Of a stretch of 64,000 bases of DNA, positions 1 through 9,546 are shown one piece after another. A program made the translations under genes and the position numbers. The DNA lies in assembly GCF_001968985.1 (NCBI RefSeq), contig NZ_MOEN01000001.1, forward strand, positions 62,001 to 126,000. The letters run 5' to 3'. The first letter of the stretch is position 1; every line of letters begins with the position of its first letter. The stretch is from Desulfurobacterium indicum. Its GTDB lineage: Bacteria; Aquificota; Aquificia; Desulfurobacteriales; Desulfurobacteriaceae. The notes under the pieces were generated by a model, which ran no database searches, was not told the origin of the DNA, and saw nothing but the letters and a program-made list of their open reading frames with translations.

Positions 1-1181
<1,181 letters not shown>

Positions 1182-1197
1182 ATTAAGGAGCTGATTG

Positions 1198-1626
1198 ATG
1201 GCTGCTAAAAATACATTAACGGCATTAGATGTTCGCATCGCTTCAATGACAGGAAAACATATTGCAAGTGCTGCTAAAGAAGTATATGTGGATATGGATG
1301 ATTCTGCTGTTGGTATTCTTCCTGGACACCAGCCAGAATTTTATAAATTTGCTGCTGCAGCGGTATTGGTTATAACACCTGAAAATAAAGAAGAAAATTG
1401 TTTTGTTTATGATGGATTTCTTGAAATTGAGCAGGATCAGGTGCTTATAGCTGCAAAAGACATTTTCCGTCCTGGAGAGATAACAGCGGAAGAGATAGAA
1501 GAAGAGATTAAAAAACTTGAGAAAGAGCTTAAGAGCCTTCCTGAAGAGGAAGCTGTTAAGAAGGCAAAACTTGAAAGTGAAATTGAAAAGAAGAGGTATC
1601 TTCTTAGAAAAGTTCTCGGTAAGTAA
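1198..1626 (+). CDS. atpC: F1F0 ATP synthase subunit epsilon
   Basis: Epsilon subunit of the F1 central stalk, 142 residues, which couples rotation to catalysis and can inhibit hydrolysis. The N-terminal beta-sandwich carries the family pattern GILPGHQPE near residue 40, and the C-terminus is a charged helical hairpin rich in Glu and Lys. I chose the ATG at 1198 because AAGGAG (1185-1190) lies 7 bases upstream; an in-frame TTG one codon earlier is less likely. It is the last gene of the atp operon: a strong intrinsic terminator follows within 25 bases. Confidence 0.95.
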   Translation: MAAKNTLTALDVRIASMTGKHIASAAKEVYVDMDDSAVGILPGHQPEFYKFAAAAVLVITPENKEENCFVYDGFLEIEQDQVLIAAKDIFRPGEITAEEIEEEIKKLEKELKSLPEEEAVKKAKLESEIEKKRYLLRKVLGK

Positions 1627-1648
1627 CCCCATTTTTTGAATGCATTAA

Positions 1649-1680
1649 AAGCCCCGCCTTTGCGGGGCTTTTTGTTTAAT
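1649..1680 (+). terminator. Intrinsic terminator of the atp operon
   Basis: A GCCCCGC/GCGGGGC stem (1651-1657 with 1662-1668), extended by two A-T pairs, has a 4-base loop and is followed by a T-rich tail. It lies 24 bases after the atpC stop codon. Confidence 0.9.
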
Positions 1681-1753
1681 TTTCTTTTCCCCCTTGTTAC
1701 TCAGTTTCTCTAGGAGTAAAATAAAATAGTCAATTTTGTATGTGGGGAAAAAT

Positions 1754-2164
1754 ATGTTTCATCTTCTTTTTGTTTATGGGACTTTAATGTCAGGATTTTC
1801 GGCAAATATATTCTTATCTGATAATCACTTTGTCGGTTACGGTGTTCTTTACGGTGCCCGGTTATTGCATCTTGAAGATGGATATCCTGCGGTTATAGAT
1901 GGTAGCGGAAAGGTTTTTGGTGAGCTTTATCAGGTGGATACTTGGACGCTTAAAGCCATTGATTTTTTCGAAGATTTCTTTGAATCTTTACCAGAAAGAA
2001 GTTTATATATAAGAACAATCAAACCTGTTAGATTGTTGCCTTATGGAGATTTTGTTGATGCATGGGTATATCTTTTAAATCCATACCTCATTGAAAACAA
2101 AAATTATGTAGAAGTACCGGGAGGCAATTGGAGAGATTTTCTTAAGAAATTATTAATGCTATAA
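1754..2164 (+). CDS. Gamma-glutamylcyclotransferase-like (AIG2/BtrG) protein
   Basis: A 136-residue member of the gamma-glutamylcyclotransferase-like fold. What shows this: the N-terminal FVYGTLM substrate-cavity motif (residues 6-12), the GYPAVI segment (43-48) and an acidic position at residue 73 (DFFEDFF) where the family has its general-acid/base glutamate. Members cyclise gamma-glutamyl amines, but many bacterial ones have no proven substrate, so no reaction is claimed here. The ATG at 1754 is preceded by GGGG (1744-1747); an in-frame TTG six codons upstream has no better site. It stands alone between the atp terminator and the next small operon. Confidence 0.75.
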   Translation: MFHLLFVYGTLMSGFSANIFLSDNHFVGYGVLYGARLLHLEDGYPAVIDGSGKVFGELYQVDTWTLKAIDFFEDFFESLPERSLYIRTIKPVRLLPYGDFVDAWVYLLNPYLIENKNYVEVPGGNWRDFLKKLLML

Positions 2165-2245
2165 TTTACCCATAGTGGAAATTTTGAAAACTTTCAGGAT
2201 AGGGTTGTCCTTTTATCGGATAGCATGAAATGATGGGGAGAGTTT

Positions 2246-2743
2246 ATGTTTGGATTTCTTAAAAAATTTTTCAACATTGAAGAGAAGAAAGTTAAAACTA
2301 TTACAGATCTTTTCGAAAAAAAATCTGAAGAAATAGAGACAGGAGAATGGATAGGACACGGAATTGTTTCTTCTGAAGGTTTAACTATCTATTCAAAAGT
2401 GAAAAATCCTTACTATAAAATAGAGAGGCTATTTCCATACGGTGTAAAAATTTATGATACCGTTTTGAAATTTCATAATAAGTCCAATGTTTCTTTTAAG
2501 GATAACCTATTTAAGAAACCGGAAGTGGTCGTTTATAGAACAGAATCTATGGAAGAGATTTTTATTCTTAAAAATAAATGTCTTGATTTTGAAATATATC
2601 TTATCTGGATATGTGATCCAGCTGCAACTTCTTCTAATTTTTCGACTGATAAGATGATGACCAGGTTATCTTTTTGGCTTAAATCTGTTTCTAAAGAGCT
2701 GGCAACTATATTGGAGAAGAGGAAAGAACGGAATGGAACTTGA
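2246..2743 (+). CDS. Hypothetical protein, possibly roadblock/LC7-like
   Basis: 165 residues, soluble, with no signal peptide. I do not recognise a named family with certainty. The pattern GIVSSEGLTIYS (near residues 39-50) followed by an ERLFPYG segment and alternating hydrophobic strands resembles roadblock/LC7 domains, which regulate small Ras-like GTPases. GGGGAG (2232-2237) sits upstream of the ATG. The stop overlaps the start of the next gene by 11 bases, and that partner carries a DUF4388-like domain often found with roadblock proteins, so the two are probably made together. The roadblock call is inference from pattern only. Confidence 0.5.
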   Translation: MFGFLKKFFNIEEKKVKTITDLFEKKSEEIETGEWIGHGIVSSEGLTIYSKVKNPYYKIERLFPYGVKIYDTVLKFHNKSNVSFKDNLFKKPEVVVYRTESMEEIFILKNKCLDFEIYLIWICDPAATSSNFSTDKMMTRLSFWLKSVSKELATILEKRKERNGT

Positions 2744-3446
2744 AGAAATACTCTTTGGCCTTATTGGTACCGGTGGAAGCTGGCAGATTTATTTGAGAAT
2801 GCCCGATGGTAAAGGTGTTATTTCTATAAAGAACGGTCTTATTATTTCAGTTAAATATTCTACACCTTTTGATGATTTTTCGGGAGAAAGGGCTTTAAAG
2901 GAGATTATAAAAGTTACGGATGTTGTTCAAAGTATGGATTTGCAGCCGTTGAAAGGTGATGTCGAGGAAAACTTAAGTTGTGATTTTTCAAAATTGATGT
3001 CGATTTTTGAAAGTCTTCAGATAGAAAAAGAAGCGGTTCAGGAAGTAATGGATAATCTTTCTAAAATAAAGTCTGAGAAGAAACCTTTAGTTTCTAATTT
3101 TAACGATCTTCTTAATACTTGTGCAAGGATATTTTCTGAGGGAACGATTGATGCCATTCTTTTTTTTGATAAAGATGGAATTTTTAAGATTGAAGGTAGG
3201 ATTGATAATGTTTCTATTGATTTGAAGGAGCCTTTTCAGAATTTTGCTGAGGTTATTTCAGATATATGTCAGGATAGATTTATAGATATAATTGTCAATA
3301 TGGGTGCGAAATTCATATATGCAGTTTATAATCTTGATTCCAGATCCGCGATAATGGCTGTTGTTGATGAAAGGGAAAAGGCAAATTTTGAGCTTGACCA
3401 GGATGAAATAAAGGAAGCTTTCATATCTACACTTATGAAAATTTAA
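2733..3446 (+). CDS. DUF4388 (PATAN)-like protein with roadblock-like C-terminus
   Basis: 237 residues. Residues 1-70 (GTGGSWQIYLRMPDGKG, then IKNGLIISVKY, then GERALKEI) follow the layout of DUF4388 domains: a glycine turn, strand-turn-strand, then a helix that begins with a G-x-x-A-L pattern. Residues 125-237 (LFFDKDGIFKIEG, later AVYNLDSRSAIMAVVD) again look like a roadblock/LC7 fold. Such proteins usually work with MglA-like GTPases in polarity or signalling, but no GTPase of that type lies in this window. Translation is probably coupled to the upstream gene and fbp follows 11 bases later. Confidence 0.55.
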   Translation: MELEEILFGLIGTGGSWQIYLRMPDGKGVISIKNGLIISVKYSTPFDDFSGERALKEIIKVTDVVQSMDLQPLKGDVEENLSCDFSKLMSIFESLQIEKEAVQEVMDNLSKIKSEKKPLVSNFNDLLNTCARIFSEGTIDAILFFDKDGIFKIEGRIDNVSIDLKEPFQNFAEVISDICQDRFIDIIVNMGAKFIYAVYNLDSRSAIMAVVDEREKANFELDQDEIKEAFISTLMKI

Positions 3447-3457
3447 AGGAGGTTCTG

Positions 3458-4387
3458 ATGATTCCTTTGACGACATATCTCTTTCAGAAAGCAGTTAGAA
3501 ATCCAGTAATAGATGATGCTCTTGTTCTTATAATCAGTGAGATAACATCGGCTGCCAAAATTATCTCAGGAAAGGTTAGAAAAGCTGCCCTTCTTGATAT
3601 TTTGGGTTCCGCTCGGAAAACTAATGTTCAGGGAGAAGAGGTTCAAAAGCTTGATGAACTGGCAAATGAAATAATAATTGAAACCTTAAAGTGCACAGGA
3701 AAAGCATGTATGCTTGCTTCTGAAGAGGTTGAAGACTGCCTTGTTCTTTCAGATACCGGTTATTCAATAGCCTTTGATCCTCTTGACGGTTCTTCAAACA
3801 TCGATGTTAACGTTAGTATAGGGACTATCTTTTCCATCCAAAAAGAGGATGTTAAAAAGCCAGGAAGAGAACAGATAGCAGCCGGCTACGTTATCTACGG
3901 ACCAAGCACGATGCTTGTTCTTGCATTCAAGGATTCTGTTTCTGTTTTCTGTCTTGATCCTGAAAGCGGTAACTTTATTCTTGTTAAAGATAACTTTAAA
4001 ATGCCTGAGAAAGGGAAAATATACTCTATAAATGAAGCAAACTATCACAAATGGACCGAAGATGGGTTGAGGAAATTTGTAGATTCATTGAAAGAGCAAA
4101 AATATACATTAAGATATGTGGGTTCAATGGTTGCTGATGTTCACAGGACGCTTTTTAAGGGAGGCATATTCATTTATCCTGCCGATGTTAAAAATAAAAA
4201 CGGAAAGTTGAGACTTCTTTATGAAGCCAATCCTATGTCTTTTATAGTAGAGAATGCAGGTGGACTGGCGACAACAGGTAAGGAACCTATTCTGGATGTT
4301 GTTCCTCAAGAACTCCATCAGAGAGTGCCTGTTATCCTTGGTAGTAAATGGGAAGTGGAAGAATGTCTCAAATATTTAAATGGATGA
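3458..4387 (+). CDS. fbp: Fructose-1,6-bisphosphatase class I
   Basis: Hydrolyses fructose 1,6-bisphosphate to fructose 6-phosphate, the committed step of gluconeogenesis. The chain of 309 residues has the metal-binding signature DPLDGSSN (residues 107-114), the upstream ASEE (87-90) and a C-terminal substrate-binding region with LYEANPMSF. AAAGGAGG sits just before the ATG. It is the first metabolic gene of a run fbp-ppx-ppk-sixA, in which each gene overlaps or nearly touches the next, and its 3' end overlaps ppx by 8 bases. In an autotroph this enzyme feeds hexose synthesis from fixed carbon. Confidence 0.95.
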   Translation: MIPLTTYLFQKAVRNPVIDDALVLIISEITSAAKIISGKVRKAALLDILGSARKTNVQGEEVQKLDELANEIIIETLKCTGKACMLASEEVEDCLVLSDTGYSIAFDPLDGSSNIDVNVSIGTIFSIQKEDVKKPGREQIAAGYVIYGPSTMLVLAFKDSVSVFCLDPESGNFILVKDNFKMPEKGKIYSINEANYHKWTEDGLRKFVDSLKEQKYTLRYVGSMVADVHRTLFKGGIFIYPADVKNKNGKLRLLYEANPMSFIVENAGGLATTGKEPILDVVPQELHQRVPVILGSKWEVEECLKYLNG

Positions 4388-5324
4388 TGTTTTGAAAACG
4401 GTAGCCGTTGTTGATATAGGGTCAAATACGGTAAAGCTTGCTGTTTATCGTGTTGACGTAGAAAAAAAGAAATTTAAAGAAGTTTACAAGGAATCGGTTT
4501 ATGCCCGGCTTCTTAACTGCGTTGATGAAAAAGGTTGTCTTACAGAAGAAGGGTTTATAAAGGCGCGTATTGCCCTTGAATCTTTTAAAGAAAAAATCCA
4601 TTTCTTTCACCCTGATCAGGTTATAGCTTTTGCCACTTTTGTGATAAGGGAGATAAAAAATCGTCATGAATTCATTGAGAGGATGAAAGATCTTTTCGAC
4701 ATAGAGATTCTTTCAGGTGAAGAAGAAGCTTACTATTCTACTCTCGGTGCTCTGGCCGATGTTAAATATAAAACCTTTATTACATTTGATATAGGAGGTG
4801 GAAGTCTTGAAATTTGCCGAATAAGAAATAGAAAGATAGAAAAATGTAAAAGTTATCCTTTGGGGACGCTTGAATTTAAAGAATGTATCTCTTCCGAGGG
4901 TGGAAACTATGATGTTAAATGTATCAGGGGAAAAGTTAAAAGGTATGTTGCTCCTGATAAATCTATTTTTGAAAATACTTCCCGTCTTGTCGGAATAGGC
5001 GGAAGCATAAGGGCTATAAAAAAGATAACGGGAAAGAGAAAAATAAAGAAAAAGCTTTTAAAGGATGTTATAAAAGAGATAAAAAAAATACCATCGGCTG
5101 AGCTTGCTTTTAAGTATAAGATTCCTATTGAAAGGACAAAGACCGTCTTAACGGCTTCCGTGGTTGCTTTGCAAATAATGGATATATTTAACTGTAAAGA
5201 GCTTGTGATTTCGAAATACGGTATAAGAGAAGGAATAATTTACGAGAGGGTGATAAAAGGTGAGAAAAGAGATAGACCTTTCAAGTCCGAAACTTCTGAT
5301 AAACAGGGAGTTAAGCTGGCTTGA
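4380..5324 (+). CDS. ppx: Exopolyphosphatase / guanosine pentaphosphate phosphohydrolase (first copy)
   Basis: A 314-residue Ppx/GppA-family ASKHA phosphatase that removes terminal phosphate from polyphosphate or pppGpp. Visible are the two phosphate-binding loops DIGSNTVKL (residues 12-20) and FDIGGGSLEI (about 139-148) and a C-terminal YGIREGIIYE motif, where short family members end. It lies directly before ppk, so polyphosphate is the more likely substrate. The C-terminus runs 65 bases into ppk, an unusually long overlap. A second paralogue lies at 15490-16413. Confidence 0.88.
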   Translation: MDDVLKTVAVVDIGSNTVKLAVYRVDVEKKKFKEVYKESVYARLLNCVDEKGCLTEEGFIKARIALESFKEKIHFFHPDQVIAFATFVIREIKNRHEFIERMKDLFDIEILSGEEEAYYSTLGALADVKYKTFITFDIGGGSLEICRIRNRKIEKCKSYPLGTLEFKECISSEGGNYDVKCIRGKVKRYVAPDKSIFENTSRLVGIGGSIRAIKKITGKRKIKKKLLKDVIKEIKKIPSAELAFKYKIPIERTKTVLTASVVALQIMDIFNCKELVISKYGIREGIIYERVIKGEKRDRPFKSETSDKQGVKLA

Positions 5325-7287
5325 ATTCAATCGTAGAGTTTTACAGGAAGCGGAAGATGAGACTAATCCTCTCCTTGAGCGTTTAAAGTTTCTTGCAATA
5401 TTTTTTACAAACCTTGATGAATTTTTTATGATAAGGGTTGCCGGTTTAAAGCAACAGATCTCTGCAGGTATTAACCGTCCGTCACCGGATGGTTTGACAC
5501 CCAAAGAGCAGCTTAAAAAAGTTTCTTCAAAAACAAAGAATTTACTTAAAAGTGTTGAAACACAATTCAGAAAACTTATAAGGGAGTTAAAAAATAACTC
5601 AATTTATTTTCACCGTTACGATAAACTAAATAAATCGTTAAAAAAGATTGCCGATAAATATTTTTACGAATTTGTTTATCCTGTTTTAACGCCGCTTGCC
5701 GTTGATATAACGCATCCGTTTCCTCATCTTTCGAATTTGAGTTTTAACGTTATTGTTGAGATTTACGAGGAAGAGTTGAAATTCGGCCTTGTTCCCGTTC
5801 CTAAAAATTTGCCGCGATTTATAAAACTGAAAGAAGACGATAATGAGGTTCATTACGTTTTGCTTGAAGATTTAATTATTCATAATATAGAGAGTCTATT
5901 TCCGGAACAGAATATTGCTAAGGTTGCAACGATGAGAATTACGAGAGATGCTGATATTGTTATTCAGGAAGATGAGGCAGACGACCTTCTGGAAGAAGTG
6001 GAAAAAGGAATAAGGAAAAGGCGTTTTGGAAAGCCTGTCAGGCTTGAGATAAATGGATGTTCCGAATACATGGTTAACTTTTTGAAGGACGAGCTTGAAC
6101 TTAAAGAGGAAGATATCTTTTCTCTGAATATTCCCCTCAATCTTTCTGATCTGTGGAATGTTTACGAAACCATCGATAGACCGGAATTGAAATTTCCTAT
6201 ATATACGCCTTTTTACCCTGGAGCTTTCAATATTGATATCTTTTCCGCTCTAAAAATGAAAGATTTTATCCTTTTTCACCCTTACGAGTCGATAGATCCC
6301 GTCGTTGAACTTGTTGAAGAGGCTGCAGAAGACCCTAATGTTCTTGCCATTAAGCAGACTCTTTACAGGGTAGGAAAAAATTCGCCGATAGTTGAAGCTC
6401 TTAAAAAGGCTGCTCAGAACGGGAAAGAGGTGGTTGCAGTTGTCGAGATAAAGGCAAGGTTTGACGAAGAGAGTAATATTACCTGGGCCAAACAACTGGA
6501 AGAAGAAGGTGTTCATGTCGTTTATGGAATTCCCGGACTTAAAACCCACGCCAAGCTTTTGATGATAGTGAGGCGTGAAGACGATACCCTTAAACGTTAT
6601 GTTCATATAGGGACAGGCAACTACAATGTTTCTACGGCTAAAATCTATTCGGACGTTGGTTTTCTTACCACTGATCCTGTAATTGGCGAGGATGTTTCAA
6701 AACTTTTCAATGTTATTACTGGATACTTTCATCCGCCTGAACTCAGCAAAATTTATATGTCACCGGTTACCCTTAAAAAGAAGGTTCTTCATCTGATAGA
6801 AAGAGAAGCGAAAGCAGGGAAAGAGGGAAGGATTGTTGCAAAGATGAATTCTCTTGTTGATCCTGAAGTTATCAGGGCACTTTACAGGGCTTCGCAAAAA
6901 GGTGTAAAAATTGACCTTATCGTCAGAGGTATTTGCTGTTTAAGGCCGGGAATAGAAGGTGTAAGTGAAAATATAAAGGTAATAAGTATTGTAGGTAAAT
7001 ATCTTGAACATGCGAGGATTTTCTATTTTAAAAACGGCGGTGATGAGGAGATATACATAAGTAGTGCTGACTGGATGCCGCGGAACTTTCACCGTAGAAT
7101 AGAAACAATGGTGTCAATAGAGAACCCTGAGCTAAAATCTTTTCTAAAAGAGATTCTTGAGATTCAGCTGAAAGATACGGCAAAGGTGAGGATTTTGACT
7201 CCAACCGGTGATTATGTTCGTCCCGAAGAGAGAGACTTTAATTCCCAGGAGTATTTTGAAAGATGGATAAGAGAGGTTAAGGTATGA
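5260..7287 (+). CDS. ppk1: Polyphosphate kinase 1
   Basis: Reversibly polymerises the gamma phosphate of ATP into inorganic polyphosphate through a phosphohistidine. The 675 residues start with NRELSWLEFNRRVL, the conserved N-terminal motif. His430 in GLKTHAKLL and His584 in LEHARIFYF match the two active-site histidines of the family, the latter followed by SSADWMPRNFHRRIE. The GTG start has GAGAGGG 9 bases upstream. Being flanked by ppx and a SixA-type phosphatase argues for a dedicated polyphosphate operon. Confidence 0.95.
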   Translation: MRKEIDLSSPKLLINRELSWLEFNRRVLQEAEDETNPLLERLKFLAIFFTNLDEFFMIRVAGLKQQISAGINRPSPDGLTPKEQLKKVSSKTKNLLKSVETQFRKLIRELKNNSIYFHRYDKLNKSLKKIADKYFYEFVYPVLTPLAVDITHPFPHLSNLSFNVIVEIYEEELKFGLVPVPKNLPRFIKLKEDDNEVHYVLLEDLIIHNIESLFPEQNIAKVATMRITRDADIVIQEDEADDLLEEVEKGIRKRRFGKPVRLEINGCSEYMVNFLKDELELKEEDIFSLNIPLNLSDLWNVYETIDRPELKFPIYTPFYPGAFNIDIFSALKMKDFILFHPYESIDPVVELVEEAAEDPNVLAIKQTLYRVGKNSPIVEALKKAAQNGKEVVAVVEIKARFDEESNITWAKQLEEEGVHVVYGIPGLKTHAKLLMIVRREDDTLKRYVHIGTGNYNVSTAKIYSDVGFLTTDPVIGEDVSKLFNVITGYFHPPELSKIYMSPVTLKKKVLHLIEREAKAGKEGRIVAKMNSLVDPEVIRALYRASQKGVKIDLIVRGICCLRPGIEGVSENIKVISIVGKYLEHARIFYFKNGGDEEIYISSADWMPRNFHRRIETMVSIENPELKSFLKEILEIQLKDTAKVRILTPTGDYVRPEERDFNSQEYFERWIREVKV

Positions 7288-7757
7288 GGGAGATTTTTCT
7301 GATAAGGCATGCAAAAGCTGTTGATAGAGAAAACTGGAAAGGTGACGATTGTGACAGACCTTTAAAAGAAAAGGGCAAAATAGAGTTCAGGGCTTTTGCC
7401 GAGAGAATAAAGAATCTGTTTCCGGAAAAAATTACAATTGTTTCAAGTCCCTGCGCAAGAGCAGTTGAAACGGCAAAAATACTTTCTGAGATTATCAGAT
7501 CAGACGTTAAAACGACAGAACTTTTGCTTCCCGATGCCGATGTTGATGATTACCTGAAGGTTTTGAAAAAGTTCGAAGGAGATATTGCTATTGTTGCACA
7601 TCAGCCTGACCTTTCCATCTTTTTAAACGAGCTTATCTGTGTAAATCCTTCCCGCATAAAGTTTAAAAAAGGTAGTATTGCAAAGGTTTCTAAAAAGGAT
7701 GGAAGGTTCTTTCTGGAATGGTTTATGGCACCTTCAGTTGTTGAAGATATTGAATAG
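7284..7757 (+). CDS. sixA: Histidine phosphatase family protein, SixA-like
   Basis: 157 residues of the histidine phosphatase (phosphoglycerate-mutase-like) superfamily. The catalytic His9 lies in LIRHAKA, a conserved Arg in SSPCARAVETA (residue 59) and the second His in VAHQPDLS (residue 106). Length and the RHAKA variant fit SixA, which dephosphorylates phosphohistidine in bacterial signalling proteins. It overlaps the ppk stop by 4 bases. The actual substrate here is unproven; the position next to ppk allows a role connected with phosphate or polyphosphate. Confidence 0.82.
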   Translation: MREIFLIRHAKAVDRENWKGDDCDRPLKEKGKIEFRAFAERIKNLFPEKITIVSSPCARAVETAKILSEIIRSDVKTTELLLPDADVDDYLKVLKKFEGDIAIVAHQPDLSIFLNELICVNPSRIKFKKGSIAKVSKKDGRFFLEWFMAPSVVEDIE

Positions 7758-7759
7758 AC

Positions 7760-8455
7760 ATGAAAAAGTTGCTGTTTTTGTATATTTTTGTGTTGATGTC
7801 AGCATATAGGCCTGCCGTTTCAGATGTTCTTTATCCTTATGATATTAAATCTTTTCGGAAACTTCTTAATACCTGTAAATTGCAGGCACCGTATAGTACC
7901 TTTAATAAAATTTATTCGACTCATTACGGAAATTTCAAAAATTTTAAAACAAAATATTTCTATGCAAAAGATAAAAGTATAGTTTTCAGAATGTGTGGTG
8001 TTGGCAGGAGATGCGAATTAAGGTTTAAAGATGAATGGCAAATACCTGTAAAAAAAGAGAAATGGTTGAAGTTAACTTTGAGATTGATGCCGTTAAACAA
8101 TGTTAAGGAGTTTACGTTTATACAGATACATTCAAAACCATCAAAGTATTGTAGTGTCAATAAGCCGCTTCTTAGAATCGCCTGGTTAAAAGGGCATATC
8201 TGGGCTATTTTGAGAAAAAATATGTATAGTCACTTTTATGAAAAAATAGATCTTGGAAAGAGTCCGGAAGGTTTTTTTAGCATAAAGCTAGGGATTTTTA
8301 AGAATAAACTTTTCATAAAGCTGGGAAAAAGTGTAGAAAAGCAATTTGATGTTGGATACTGGGAGGGGTGTAAAAACTATTTTAAATTGGGTGTGTATCT
8401 TCAAAGTAGCGGTTGCGGGGAGATTATACTAAAATCGGCAAGCGTCAGTTTTTGA
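7760..8455 (+). CDS. Secreted polysaccharide lyase family 7 (alginate lyase 2)-like protein
   Basis: 231 residues starting with a signal peptide (MKKLL, then about 13 hydrophobic residues, cleavage near AVSD). Three signatures of PL7/alginate lyase 2 beta-jelly rolls occur in order: RCELR (84-88, family R-[ST]-E-L-R), QIH (122-124) and YFKLGVYLQ (207-215, family YFKAGVYNQ). PL7 enzymes cleave uronate polymers by beta-elimination using the Gln/His of QIH, the Tyr of YFK and the Arg of the first motif; all are present. It starts 2 bases after sixA, so it is probably in the same transcript, and ends 3 bases from the convergent lpxC. Family assignment is from motifs; the substrate is unknown. Confidence 0.72.
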   Translation: MKKLLFLYIFVLMSAYRPAVSDVLYPYDIKSFRKLLNTCKLQAPYSTFNKIYSTHYGNFKNFKTKYFYAKDKSIVFRMCGVGRRCELRFKDEWQIPVKKEKWLKLTLRLMPLNNVKEFTFIQIHSKPSKYCSVNKPLLRIAWLKGHIWAILRKNMYSHFYEKIDLGKSPEGFFSIKLGIFKNKLFIKLGKSVEKQFDVGYWEGCKNYFKLGVYLQSSGCGEIILKSASVSF

Positions 8456-8458
8456 ATT

Positions 8459-9385
8459 TTATTCTGGAGATAATTTTCCTTCAATTTTACCCATTACAAA
8501 CTGTTCCAGATTTTCCCTTTCCTCCTCGAATTCCACGACTTCATAAAGTTTTTCTTCGTAAATTTTTCTCACAAAAGTAGCGTTTAGTGCATGTCCCGTT
8601 TTGTAGGCTTCTATGTCTGCAAGTAGAGGATGTCCAAGCACATAAAGATCACCAACCAGATCCAGTGTTTTGTGTGCTACGAATTCGTTTTCCATTCTTA
8701 ATCCGGTTGGGTTAAGAATATCGTACTTGTCTATCACTATTGCATTGTCAAGGCTTCCGCCTTTTGCAAGTCCTTTTGATTTAAGCCATTCAACTTCTTC
8801 GACAAAACAGAATGTTCTTGCCTTTGATAGCAGTTTTTCAAAGTTTTTAAGTGAATGGACGTACTCTATTGTTTGATAACGAACTTTTTTATATGTATGG
8901 TTGAAAGATATCGTATTTCTTATGGATAAGGCATCGGAAGGTTTTGCACTTATGTATTTGTCCTCCCGTTTTACCTCTACGTGCTCTTTTAATTTGAGAT
9001 ATTTTCTCTTTCTATTCTGTTTCTTTATTCCAGCATTTTCAAACAGGTATATGTAAGGTGCGGAACTTCCGTCCAGTATTGGCACTTCCTCGCTGTCAAT
9101 GTATATGTAAAGGTTATCAATGCCAAAAGCTGAAAGAGCTGCAAGGAGATGTTCTACAGTTTTAACGATAACGCCGTCTTTCTCAAGGTTTGTTGCGTAG
9201 AAAAGCTGTGTCGTGTTTTCAGGAGATACCTTTATTTCAGGTAGAGACGGAATATCGTTCCTGACAAAAATTATTCCCGTGTCAACGGGAGCAGGAACAA
9301 TTCTCACATTTACTTTCTTTCCAGTGTGAAGGCCGATACCGCTAAAGGTTACTTCTCTCTCTATCGTTTGCTGATAAACCTGCAT
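8459..9385 (-). CDS. lpxC: UDP-3-O-acyl-N-acetylglucosamine deacetylase
   Basis: Zinc deacetylase, first committed step of lipid A synthesis, which implies a Gram-negative outer membrane. Marks are GIGLHTGKKV near the N-terminus, the zinc-ligand helix KTVEHLLAALSA and the second site AHKTLDLVGDLYVLG. I chose the ATG at 9385 (308 residues) because AAGGAG lies 11 bases upstream and the chain then begins as in other LpxC proteins. A GTG at 9412 is in frame but has no ribosome site and sits next to the predicted transcription start. The gene is convergent with the PL7-like gene. Confidence 0.95.
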   Translation of the reverse strand: MQVYQQTIEREVTFSGIGLHTGKKVNVRIVPAPVDTGIIFVRNDIPSLPEIKVSPENTTQLFYATNLEKDGVIVKTVEHLLAALSAFGIDNLYIYIDSEEVPILDGSSAPYIYLFENAGIKKQNRKRKYLKLKEHVEVKREDKYISAKPSDALSIRNTISFNHTYKKVRYQTIEYVHSLKNFEKLLSKARTFCFVEEVEWLKSKGLAKGGSLDNAIVIDKYDILNPTGLRMENEFVAHKTLDLVGDLYVLGHPLLADIEAYKTGHALNATFVRKIYEEKLYEVVEFEEERENLEQFVMGKIEGKLSPE

Positions 9386-9420
9386 TCTTCCATCATCTCC
9401 TTGTATTTTCACTCAGTGAA

Positions 9421-9447
9421 AGTATAGCAATTTGCATGCCATATCAA
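9421..9447 (-). promoter_or_regulatory. Putative promoter of lpxC
   Basis: On the minus strand TTGATA (9447-9442) and TATACT (9426-9421) are separated by 15 bases, slightly short for a sigma-70-type promoter. The predicted transcription start near 9414 would give a leader of about 30 bases to the ATG at 9385, supporting that start codon. Confidence 0.4.
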
Positions 9448-9546
9448 TAGTTTTCTTTAACATAGATCTAACGGTTTTATATTCATTGCCTTAACAGCTT
9501 TGGTACCCTTCTGTTTCTCTCTTAATTTTTGCATTTGTGCAAAAGT

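Noticed and set aside
9385-9412. GTG at 9412 as the lpxC start
   Set aside because: No ribosome site; the predicted transcription start is almost at the same place; the ATG at 9385 has AAGGAG and fits the family N-terminus.
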